DNA of 12,243 nucleotides from Thiomonas sp. Its GTDB lineage: Bacteria > Pseudomonadota > Gammaproteobacteria > Burkholderiales > Burkholderiaceae_C. The stretch's first letter is position 1. Each line of letters begins with the position of its first letter. Below the pieces are notes generated by a model. The model worked only from the letters and a program-made list of their open reading frames with translations, did not search any database and had not been told where the DNA came from. Shown here piece by piece: positions 1-6,505 of this stretch. The DNA is taken from NCBI GenBank assembly GCA_027451915.1, contig DAIDHU010000330.1, positions 1 to 12,243 on the forward strand, written 5' to 3'. Both the position numbers and the translations under genes were made by a program.

Positions 1-50
1 GCACCACCAGCATGGCCCACGAGCCGAAGGCACCCCGGCGCCCATCGAGC

Positions 51-202
51 CCGCACGAAAGTCTCCCTCCACGCCCGACACTACGCCGCCAGGACCACGC
101 CCGCCTGAAAGTCTCCCTCCCACGCACGACGCCCCAATGCCAGGACCGCGCCCGCCTGAAAGTCTCCCTTCCACGCGCAACGCCCCAATGCCAAGAGCAC
201 AC
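51..202. repeat. Minisatellite: three tandem copies of a 50-51 base unit
   Basis: Copies are 51-100 (50 bases), 101-151 (51) and 152-202 (51). Each starts CCGC, then a conserved GAAAGTCTCCCT, then a Cys/Pro-like GC segment ending near CCAATGCCAGGACC. Copies two and three are closer to each other than to copy one, and a fourth begins at 203 (CCGCCG) but diverges. Neither strand gives a recognisable protein. Bases 1-50 and 203-214 show nothing further, so 1-360 as a whole contains repeats and no supported gene. Confidence 0.75.
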
Positions 203-214
203 CCGCCGCAGGGC

Positions 215-360
215 CGCCCCAAGGCGGGGTGCGTCCCCCTTGGGGGGACGGAGCCGGGGCCGCCCCCGGCGACGAAGGGGGCAACCCTGCCGCCCCAAGG
301 CGGGGTGCGTCCCCCTCGGGGGGACGGAGCGGGGGTCGCCCCCCGCGACGGAGGGGGCAG
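215..360 (-). repeat. Two tandem 76-base palindromic units directly after hisF
   Basis: Copy one spans 215-290 and copy two 291-360 (its last six bases replaced by the hisF end). The first 70 bases of the two differ at six positions. Each copy has a CGTCCCCC stem pairing with GGGGGACG across a three-base loop (232-250 and 308-326) and a second seven-base-pair stem (253-270 and 329-346). Two differences lie in loops and two are the two sides of one base pair in the second stem (C255-G268 becomes G331-C344), so pairing is kept. The unit resembles the dispersed GC-rich intergenic palindromes I recall from Burkholderiales. Its place right after the stop suggests a role in 3' end protection or termination of the his transcript, though there is no T-run. 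Confidence 0.8.
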
Positions 361-1140
361 TCAATCCATCAAGCGCATCGGGATGCCGCGCTCGGCCATG
401 TAGTGCTTGGCCTCGCCGACGGTATGCTGGCCGTAGTGGAAGATGCTGGCGGCCAGCACGGCGTCGGCGTGGCCGAGCTGGATGCCGTCGGCCAGGTCCT
501 GCAGGCCACCGACCCCGCCCGAGGCGATCACCGGCACCGGCACGGCGTCGGCCACCGCGCGCGTGAGTTCGAGATCGAAGCCCGACTTGGTGCCGTCACG
601 GTCCATGCTGGTGAGCAGGATCTCCCCGGCGCCGGCCTCGGCCATGCTGCGAGCCCATTGCACGGCGTCCAGCCCGGTGGCCCGGCGGCCGCCGTGGGTG
701 TAGACCTCCCAGCCCGCCTGCCGCGCCTGGTCCGCTTCGCGCCGGCGGGCGTCGATGGCCACGACGATGCATTGCGCGCCGTAGCGCTGGGATGCGCGCC
801 GGATCAGATCCGGGTCGGCCACCGCGGCGGAGTTGAAACTGACCTTGTCGGCCCCGGCGTTGAGCAGGCGGCGCACGTCCTCGACGCTGCGCACGCCCCC
901 ACCCACGGTCAGGGGAATGAACACCTGCGCGGCCACCGCCTCGATCATGTGCAGCAGCAGGTCGCGCCCGTCGCTGGTGGCGGTGATGTCGAGGAAAGTC
1001 AGTTCGTCAGCGCCCTGTTCGTCGTAGCGCGCCGCGATGTCCACCGGGTCGCCGGCATCGCGCAGGCCCACGAAATTGACCCCCTTGACCACGCGCCCGC
1101 CGGTCACGTCGAGGCAGGGGATGATGCGCTTGGAAAGCAT
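361..1140 (-). CDS. hisF: Imidazole glycerol phosphate synthase cyclase subunit
   Basis: HisF is the TIM-barrel cyclase that joins ammonia from HisH to PRFAR, giving imidazole-glycerol phosphate and AICAR, which returns to purine synthesis. The 259-residue product is full length. Catalytic Asp11 (PCLDVTGGRVVKG) and Asp130 (VAIDARR) are present, as are the ammonia-gate residue Arg5, Lys19, and the phosphate loops LTVGGGVRS (77-85), SFNSAAV (101-107) and VIASGGVGG (204-212). The start MLSKRIIPCLDV matches the family. Its TGA at 363-361 touches a GC-rich palindromic repeat, after which no hisI or hisE is seen within the window. Confidence 0.97.
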   Translation of the reverse strand: MLSKRIIPCLDVTGGRVVKGVNFVGLRDAGDPVDIAARYDEQGADELTFLDITATSDGRDLLLHMIEAVAAQVFIPLTVGGGVRSVEDVRRLLNAGADKVSFNSAAVADPDLIRRASQRYGAQCIVVAIDARRREADQARQAGWEVYTHGGRRATGLDAVQWARSMAEAGAGEILLTSMDRDGTKSGFDLELTRAVADAVPVPVIASGGVGGLQDLADGIQLGHADAVLAASIFHYGQHTVGEAKHYMAERGIPMRLMD

Positions 1141-1151
1141 GGCGCCGCCGC

Positions 1152-1907
1152 TCAGGCCTTGCCGGACGCGGCCTCGGCCTCGCCCACCCGCTGCAGCGCG
1201 GCGCGGAAGTCCAGCGCGCCGCTGTAGATCGCGCGCCCGCAGATCACGCCTTCGACCCCGCTGGGTTCGGCCTGCAGCAGGCGATCGATGTCGGTCATCG
1301 AGGCCAGCCCGCCGGAGGCGATGACCGGGATGCTCAGGGCCTCGGCCAGGCGCACCGTGGCCTCGATGTTCAGGCCGGTGAGCATGCCGTCGCGCCCGAT
1401 GTCGGTGTAGATCACGGCCTCGACCCCGTATTCCTCGAACTTGCGCGCCAGGTCGACCACCTCATGCCCGGTGAGCTTGCTCCAGCCGTCCGTCGCGACC
1501 TTGCCGTCTCGCGCGTCCAGGCCCACGATGATGTGCCCGCCGAAGGCGCTGCAGGCTTCCTTCAGAAAACCCGGGTTTTTCACCGCGGCGGTGCCGATGA
1601 TCACGTAGCTCAGGCCGTCGTCCAGGTAGCGTTCGATGGTCTCGAGGTCACGGATTCCCCCGCCCAGTTGCACCGGCACGTCGTCGCCCACGGCTCGCAG
1701 GATGGCGCGGATGGCCGGCTCGTTCTCCGGGCGCCCGGCGAAGGCGCCGTTGAGATCGACCAGGTGCAGCCTGCGCGCACCCTGCTCCACCCAATGCATG
1801 GCCATCGCCGCCGGGTCGTTGGAGAACACGGTCGCGGCCTGCATCTCGCCCTGCTCGAGGCGTACGCACTGGCCGTTTTTCAGATCGATCGCGGGGATCA
1901 GCAGCAT
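1152..1907 (-). CDS. hisA: Phosphoribosylformimino-5-aminoimidazole carboxamide ribotide isomerase
   Basis: HisA is the TIM-barrel isomerase that opens the ribose ring of ProFAR to give PRFAR, the substrate of HisHF. The 251-residue protein shows the two-fold half-barrel pattern with catalytic Asp8 (PAIDLKNG), Asp131 (VGLDARDG) and Thr168 (YTDIGRDG), and the phosphate-binding loops QLGGGIRD (80-87), IIGTAAVKNP (103-112) and ASGGLASM (197-204). I chose ATG 1907 because MLLIPAIDLK is the family start; the frame open up to 1967 would add 20 residues rich in Pro and Ser with no homology. Upstream there is no Shine-Dalgarno but a pyrimidine-rich tract. hisF follows 11 bases after its stop. Confidence 0.97.
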   Translation of the reverse strand: MLLIPAIDLKNGQCVRLEQGEMQAATVFSNDPAAMAMHWVEQGARRLHLVDLNGAFAGRPENEPAIRAILRAVGDDVPVQLGGGIRDLETIERYLDDGLSYVIIGTAAVKNPGFLKEACSAFGGHIIVGLDARDGKVATDGWSKLTGHEVVDLARKFEEYGVEAVIYTDIGRDGMLTGLNIEATVRLAEALSIPVIASGGLASMTDIDRLLQAEPSGVEGVICGRAIYSGALDFRAALQRVGEAEAASGKA

Positions 1908-1973
1908 GGGCTGGGAGGCGAAGGGGAACGAAGGAAGGAACGAGGGCGGCGGACGCCGCGGCGACACGCGCCC

Positions 1974-2633
1974 TCAGGGTTTCCAGGACAGGAAATTGCG
2001 ATACAGCCGGAGTCCGGCCGTGGCGCTCTTTTCCGGGTGGAACTGGGTCGCGAAAATGGTACCCCGTGCGATGGCGCTTGCAAATCGCAGGCCATATTCG
2101 GTCCGGCCTGCGATGTTGCGCGGGTCGGACGGTTCCGCGTAGAAACTGTGCACGAAATAAAAGGCGCTCAGGTCCGGGATGCCGTCCCACAGGGGGTGCA
2201 CGCCGCCCTCGTGCGCGACCTGCTCCACCTGGTTCCACCCCATGTGCGGCACCTTGTAGCGGCTGCCGTCGGCCTGCACCGCCTGGCCCAGCTCGAAACG
2301 CCGCACCGTGCCCCCGAACAGGCCCAGGCCCTGCGTGGGCCCTTCCTCGCTGCTTTCGAGCAGCATCTGCATGCCCACGCACACGCCGAACAGCGGCTTG
2401 CCGGCCCGCACGCCACCCAGCACCGCCTCCTGCAGCCCGGACTCGCGCAGCTCGCGCATGCAGTCGGGCATCGCGCCCTGCCCAGGCAGCACGATGCGCT
2501 CGGCCTGCTCGATCTGGCGGGCCTCGGAGCTGACCACGACCTGCCAGGGCAGGCCCTTGGCCACGTGTTGCACGGCCTGCGATACCGAACGCAGGTTGCC
2601 CATGCCGTAATCGACGATGGCGACGGTTTTCAT
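1974..2633 (-). CDS. hisH: Imidazole glycerol phosphate synthase glutaminase subunit
   Basis: HisH is the class I glutamine amidotransferase subunit that supplies ammonia to HisF for the synthesis of imidazole-glycerol phosphate and AICAR. The 219-residue product has the whole catalytic triad: Cys85 in the nucleophile elbow GVCVGMQ, and His199 and Glu201 in QFHPEKS. The N-terminal IVDYGMGNLRSV (6-17) and the glutamine-site segment PHMGWNQV (129-136) are also present. The motif VLPGQGAMPDCM (48-59) has Gln where some families have Val, a variant I believe to be common in betaproteobacteria. Start ATG 2633 gives the canonical MKTVAIVDYG. It lies two genes upstream of hisF with hisA between them. 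Confidence 0.97.
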   Translation of the reverse strand: MKTVAIVDYGMGNLRSVSQAVQHVAKGLPWQVVVSSEARQIEQAERIVLPGQGAMPDCMRELRESGLQEAVLGGVRAGKPLFGVCVGMQMLLESSEEGPTQGLGLFGGTVRRFELGQAVQADGSRYKVPHMGWNQVEQVAHEGGVHPLWDGIPDLSAFYFVHSFYAEPSDPRNIAGRTEYGLRFASAIARGTIFATQFHPEKSATAGLRLYRNFLSWKP

Positions 2634-2650
2634 TGGCGGGAATGCGCGCG

Positions 2651-2672
2651 GCGCGCCGCGTTCGCGGCGCGC
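2651..2672 (-). repeat. Strong GC hairpin between hisB and hisH
   Basis: The arms GCGCGCCGCG (2651-2660) and CGCGGCGCGC (2663-2672) are perfect inverted repeats, realistically a nine-base-pair stem with a four-base loop, filling half of the 46-base gap between hisB and hisH. No T-run follows on either strand, so it does not look like a standard terminator. It could affect mRNA stability or the relative yield of HisH. Confidence 0.55.
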
Positions 2673-2679
2673 GGCAATG

Positions 2680-3267
2680 TCACAGCGAACCCTTGGTGGA
2701 CGGGATCTGCCGGCCCAGCCGGGGATCGGGCTCAGCGGCCTGGCGCAAGGCGCGCCCGAAGGCCTTGAACACGGTCTCGCACTGGTGGTGCGCGTTGTCG
2801 CCCCGCAGGTTGTCCACGTGCACGGTGATGAAGGCGTGGTTGACCAGGCCCTGGAAGAATTCGTGCGCCAGCTCGACGTCGAAGGTGCCGATGCTCGACC
2901 GGGTGAACGGGACCTGCCAGATCAGGCCGGGGCGCCCGGAGAAGTCGATCACCACCCGGGACAGCGCCTCGTCCAGCGGCACGTAGGCATGGCCGAAGCG
3001 TCGGATGCCCGCCTTGTCGCCCACCGCCTTCGCCAGGGCCTGGCCGACGGTGATGCCCACGTCCTCCACCGTGTGGTGGCCGTCGATGTGCAGGTCGCCC
3101 GCGGCATGCACCTTCAGGTCGACCGCGCCGTGGCGGGCGATCTGGTCGAGCATGTGGTCGAAGAATCCGATGCCGGTGCGCAGGTCCGAACGGCCGGTGC
3201 CGTCCAGGTTGAGCTCGACCTCGATACGGGTCTCGGCGGTCTGACGCAGGATTTGTGCGGTGCGCAT
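2680..3267 (-). CDS. hisB: Imidazoleglycerol-phosphate dehydratase
   Basis: HisB here is the single-function dehydratase converting imidazole-glycerol phosphate to imidazole-acetol phosphate, a manganese enzyme forming 24-mers. At 195 residues it has the exact usual length and lacks the histidinol-phosphatase domain fused to HisB in E. coli; that phosphatase must be encoded elsewhere. Metal and catalytic motifs are complete: FFDHML (35-40), DGHHTVEDVGI (62-72), and the repeat RGDNAHHQCETVFKAFGRAL (155-174). I chose ATG 3267 because it starts at the canonical MRTAQILR and has GGGG four bases upstream; TTG 3288 and GTG 3285 would only add residues that overlap the hisC end. It lies 10 bases after the natural hisC stop (TAA) but 157 bases after the amber codon, which could lower its coupling to hisC translation. 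Confidence 0.96.
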   Translation of the reverse strand: MRTAQILRQTAETRIEVELNLDGTGRSDLRTGIGFFDHMLDQIARHGAVDLKVHAAGDLHIDGHHTVEDVGITVGQALAKAVGDKAGIRRFGHAYVPLDEALSRVVIDFSGRPGLIWQVPFTRSSIGTFDVELAHEFFQGLVNHAFITVHVDNLRGDNAHHQCETVFKAFGRALRQAAEPDPRLGRQIPSTKGSL

Positions 3268-3277
3268 GATGCCCCGA

Positions 3278-4369
3278 TTATTCACCAAGCCCGGCAGGGC
3301 CGGCCTGCACGATGCTTCGCAGAGCGTTCACCAGCGCTTCGCACTGCGTTTCGGTGCCGATGCTGATGCGCAGGAACTGCGCGATTCGCTCCGGGCTCCG
3401 GAAGTGGCGTACCAGGATGCGCTGCTAGCGCAATTGCGCGGCGAGCTCGGCCGCATCGTGCCGCGGGTGGCGTGTGAACACGAAATTGGCCGCGGAAGGC
3501 AGCACCTCGAAACCCAGCTCGCGCAAATGCTCCGTCAGCTGCTCGCGGCTGGCGACGATGCGCGAGCGGGTGTGGGCGAACCAGGTGTCATCGTGCATCG
3601 CCGCGACGGCGCCGGCCAGGGCCAGGCGATCCAGCGGGTAGGAGTTGAAACTGTCCTTCACGCGCACCAGGCCCTCGATCAGCTCGGCCTGCCCCAGCGC
3701 GTAGCCCACCCGCAGCCCGGCCAGCGCGCGCGCCTTGGACAAGGTGCGCACGACCAGCAACTGGGGGTGGCGCTCGATGAGTTCGGCCGCGCTGTGCGCG
3801 CCGAAGTCCACGTAGGCCTCATCGATCAGCACCGCCGAATCGGGGTTGCCCTGCAGCAGGCGCTCGATGTCCGGCAGCGGCAAGGCGATGCCGGTGGGGG
3901 CATTGGGATTGGCCAGCACGATGCCGCCGTTGGGGCCGGCGTCCAGGTAGTCCCCGATCTGCACGCGCAACTGATCGTCCAGCGGCACGCTGCGGCTGCG
4001 GATGCCGTAGAGCTGCGCGTACACGGGATAGAAGCTGTAGCTGATGTCGGGCATCAGCAGCGGCAGCTCCTGGCGGAACAGGGCCATGAAGGCGTGCGCC
4101 AGCACCTCGTCGGAGCCGTTGCCGACGAACACCTGCTCGGGCTGCAGGCCATGGTGGGCGGCGATGGCCTCGCGCAACTGCGTGGCCTCGGGATCGGGGT
4201 ACAGGCGCAATTCCTCCCCGGCGGCGTCGCGGATGGCCTGCAGCACCCGCAGGCTGGGCCCGTAGGGGCACTCGTTGGTGTTGAGCTTGATCAGCCCGGC
4301 GATGCGCGGCTGCTCCCCCGGCACGTAAGGCGTGAGGCCGTGCACGGCCTGGCTCCAGAAACGGCTCAT
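3278..4369 (-). pseudogene. hisC: Histidinol-phosphate aminotransferase interrupted by an in-frame amber codon
   Basis: HisC is the PLP enzyme that transaminates imidazole-acetol phosphate with glutamate to give histidinol phosphate. The frame opens at ATG 4369 and shows family residues LNTNECPYGPS (29-39), FVGNGSDEV (81-89), NPNAPTG (154-160), DEAYVDF (183-189), PLP lysine Lys212 in TLSKARALAGLR and Arg220. Codon 315 (3427-3425) is TAG. The same frame then continues without a gap for 48 codons of clear HisC C-terminus (ILVRHF, then FLRISIGTETQCEAL) to TAA at 3280-3278. The whole reading would be 363 residues, the normal size; the truncated product is 314 residues. The missing tail holds the Arg (codon 334) equivalent to E. 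coli Arg335 that binds the substrate carboxylate, so the short product should be inactive. A single-base change from GAG, CAG or AAG explains the stop. Sequencing error, a true mutation or suppression are all possible. Confidence 0.85.
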
Positions 4370-4413
4370 CGGAAATGTGCGGAAAAGACCATCGGTGGGC
4401 GCATCCCTGGGGA

Positions 4414-5769
4414 TCAGCCGGCTTCGTGTTCGAGATCGATCAGGCGCATCTCGGCCGCGTTCGCGTGGGCCTGCAGGCGCTCGCCGTGTGCGAGCACCGA
4501 GGCGATGCGCCCAAGGCGCGCCGCGCCGCGCCGGCTGACCTGGATCAGGCTGGTGCGTTTGACGAAGTCGTACACGCCCAGCGCCGAGGAGAAACGCGCC
4601 GTGCCCGAGGTGGGCAGCACGTGGTTGGGCCCCGCGCAATAGTCTCCCAGGGACTCGGAGGTGTAGGCGCCGAGGAACACGGCACCGGCATGGCGCAGGC
4701 GATCGGCCAGCGCGCGCGGCTCGCGCGTGGCGAGCTCCAGGTGCTCGGGCGCGATGCGGTCGGCCAGTTCGCAGGCCTGCTCCAGGTCGCGAACGCGAAT
4801 GAAGGCTCCGCGCCCGCGCAGCGAGGCCTCGATGATGGCTCGGCGGGACATGCCCGGCAGCAGGCGCTGCATGGCCTGGCGCACCTGCTCCATGTAGGCC
4901 TCGTCGGGACACAGCAGGATGCTCTGCGCCAGCTCGTCGTGCTCGGCCTGGCTGAACAGGTCCATGGCCACCCAGTCCGCGGGCGTGCTGCCGTCGGCGA
5001 TGACCAGGATTTCCGAAGGCCCGGCGATCATGTCGATGCCGCACACGCCGAACACCCGGCGCTTGGCCGCGGCCACGTAGGCATTGCCCGGGCCGGTGAT
5101 CTTGTCCACCTTGGGCACGCTGGCCGTGCCGAAGGCCAGCGCGCCCACGGCCTGGGCGCCGCCAATGGCGAAGGCCCGGCTCACTCCGGCCACCGCGGCG
5201 GCCGCCAGCACCAGGGGGTTGCGCTCGCCGTCGGGCGTGGGCACCACCATGACGATCTCGGGCACGCCGGCTACATGCGCGGGAATGGCGTTCATCAGCA
5301 CCGAGGACGGGTAGGCCGCCTTGCCCCCGGGCACGTACATGCCCACCCGGTCCAGCGGGGTGATCTTCTGGCCCAGCAAGGTGCCGTCGGCGTCGTGGTA
5401 TTCCCAGCTGCCGCCCATGTGCTCGCGCTGGCGCTCGTGGTAGGAGCGCACCCGTTCGGCCGCCGCCTGCAGCGCCTCGCGCTGCTCGGCGGGAAGGGAG
5501 CGCAGGGCTTCCTGCAACTCGGACTGGCCGATCTCCAGCTCCGCCATCGAGGCGGCCTCGAGCCGGTCAAAGCGCCGGGTGTATTCCAGCACCGCGGCGT
5601 CGCCGCGCCGGCGCACGTCGTCGAGCATGTCGGCCACGCGCGTATCGATCGCCGCGTTCTCCTCGGAGATGCGGTCGAAGAGTTCGGCGTAGCGTGCCTC
5701 GAAATCAGGCGCCGTGGCGTCCAGGAGGCGCAGCAGCGGCGCCGGATCGGAGGATGTCGGTTCGGACAT
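4414..5769 (-). CDS. hisD: Histidinol dehydrogenase
   Basis: HisD catalyses the last two steps of the pathway, oxidising L-histidinol through histidinaldehyde to L-histidine with NAD+ and a bound zinc ion. The product is 451 residues, slightly longer than E. coli HisD (434) because of an N-terminal extension (MSEPTSSDPAP...). The zinc ligands are all present: Gln274 and His277 in SQAEHDE, Asp376 in SLGDYCAGPNH and His435 in LQAHANAAEMR. The catalytic pair Glu342-His343 lies in APEHLE. The signature region including DKITGPGNAYVAAAKR (222-237) and IDMIAGPSEILV (245-256) is intact. It lies between hisG and hisC, 21 and 44 bases apart. No strong ribosome binding site is seen. Confidence 0.97.
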   Translation of the reverse strand: MSEPTSSDPAPLLRLLDATAPDFEARYAELFDRISEENAAIDTRVADMLDDVRRRGDAAVLEYTRRFDRLEAASMAELEIGQSELQEALRSLPAEQREALQAAAERVRSYHERQREHMGGSWEYHDADGTLLGQKITPLDRVGMYVPGGKAAYPSSVLMNAIPAHVAGVPEIVMVVPTPDGERNPLVLAAAAVAGVSRAFAIGGAQAVGALAFGTASVPKVDKITGPGNAYVAAAKRRVFGVCGIDMIAGPSEILVIADGSTPADWVAMDLFSQAEHDELAQSILLCPDEAYMEQVRQAMQRLLPGMSRRAIIEASLRGRGAFIRVRDLEQACELADRIAPEHLELATREPRALADRLRHAGAVFLGAYTSESLGDYCAGPNHVLPTSGTARFSSALGVYDFVKRTSLIQVSRRGAARLGRIASVLAHGERLQAHANAAEMRLIDLEHEAG

Positions 5770-5790
5770 GGTGCGGGCTGGGGGCGAAAT

Positions 5791-6462
5791 TCAGGCCGCC
5801 GGCGCGGCGCTCGCCGCCTGCGCGGCGTCGCGCAGCGCGGCCACCAGCGGCTTGAGCGCCGCGGCCTGGGTCTTGAAGGCGGCCTGGTTGACGATCAGGC
5901 GCGCGGAGATGTCCATGATGCGCTCGACCTCGACCAGGCCGTTGGCCTTGAGGGTGCCACCCGAGGACACCAGGTCCACGATGGCGTCGGCCATGCCGGT
6001 CAGCGGCGCCAGCTCCATCGAGCCGTACAGCTTGACCAGGTCCACGTGCACGCCCTTGGCCGCGAAGTGCTCGCGCGCGAGGTGCAGGTACTTGGTGGCC
6101 ACGCGGATGCGCGCGCCCTGGCGCACCGCCGCCGCGTAGTCCCATCCCTGGGGCGTGGCCACGCTGAGTCGGCAGCGCGCGATGCCCAGGTCCACCGGGC
6201 GGTACAGGCCGTCGCCGCCCTCGGCGGCGTCCGCCTCGAGCAGCACGTCCAGCCCCGCCACGCCCAGGTCGGCGCCGCCGTAGCGCACGTAGGTGGGCAC
6301 GTCGCTGGCGCGCACCAGCACCACGCGCAGCTCGGCTCGATTGGTGCCCAGGATGAGCTTGCGGGTGCTTTGCGGATCCTCGCGGACCGTGATCCCCGCG
6401 CGCTGCAGCAGCGGCAGGGTGTCGTCGAAGATGCGTCCCTTGGACAGCGCGAGGGTGAGCAT
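5791..6462 (-). CDS. hisG: ATP phosphoribosyltransferase, short-form catalytic subunit
   Basis: HisG condenses ATP and PRPP to phosphoribosyl-ATP, the first and feedback-controlled step of histidine synthesis. At 223 residues this is the short form, lacking the C-terminal ACT-like regulatory domain of the roughly 300-residue long form. Short HisG normally works as a hetero-octamer with the HisZ regulatory subunit, which is not in this window. The N-terminal signature ALSKGR (5-10), GADLGVAGLDVL (63-74) and the PRPP-binding loop DAIVDLVSSGGTLKANGL (159-176) are intact. The start MLTLALSKGR matches the family start, although no Shine-Dalgarno precedes it. It ends with an Ala-rich tail. hisD follows after 21 bases. 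Confidence 0.96.
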   Translation of the reverse strand: MLTLALSKGRIFDDTLPLLQRAGITVREDPQSTRKLILGTNRAELRVVLVRASDVPTYVRYGGADLGVAGLDVLLEADAAEGGDGLYRPVDLGIARCRLSVATPQGWDYAAAVRQGARIRVATKYLHLAREHFAAKGVHVDLVKLYGSMELAPLTGMADAIVDLVSSGGTLKANGLVEVERIMDISARLIVNQAAFKTQAAALKPLVAALRDAAQAASAAPAA

Positions 6463-6485
6463 GGCGAGGGCGTTGTGGGATACGG

Positions 6486-6504
6486 AAAAATCGGCGCGGG
6501 CGCC
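6486..6504 (-). terminator. Weak terminator or attenuator-like hairpin between murA and hisG
   Basis: Directly after the murA stop the minus strand reads GGCG CCCG CGCC (6504-6493) followed by GA and five T (6490-6486). This is a short GC hairpin with a U-run, the outline of an intrinsic terminator. The stem is only four to five base pairs, so it could at most partially reduce read-through into hisG. No leader peptide rich in His codons is visible in the 43-base gap. Confidence 0.3.
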
Positions 6505-6505
6505 T

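Noticed and set aside
51..202. Possible short CRISPR array
   Set aside because: The parts that would be spacers are also similar between copies, and there are only three units with no cas gene nearby; it is a plain tandem repeat.
215..360. Standard intrinsic terminator after hisF
   Set aside because: Hairpins are strong but no T-run follows on the minus strand, so I annotate a palindromic repeat rather than a terminator.
12..566. Plus-strand open frame across the repeat region and the hisF 3' end
   Set aside because: The product is Pro/Arg-rich, mirrors the tandem repeats and runs antisense into hisF. No start context or homology supports it.
3268..3288. Earlier hisB starts TTG 3288 and GTG 3285
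   Set aside because: They overlap the natural hisC end and add residues not found in the family; ATG 3267 gives exactly 195 residues.
3425..5044. 539-codon open frame extending hisC upstream
   Set aside because: Residues before ATG 4369 run antiphase through hisD and show no homology; the true N-terminus is the canonical MSRFWSQAVHGLTPY.
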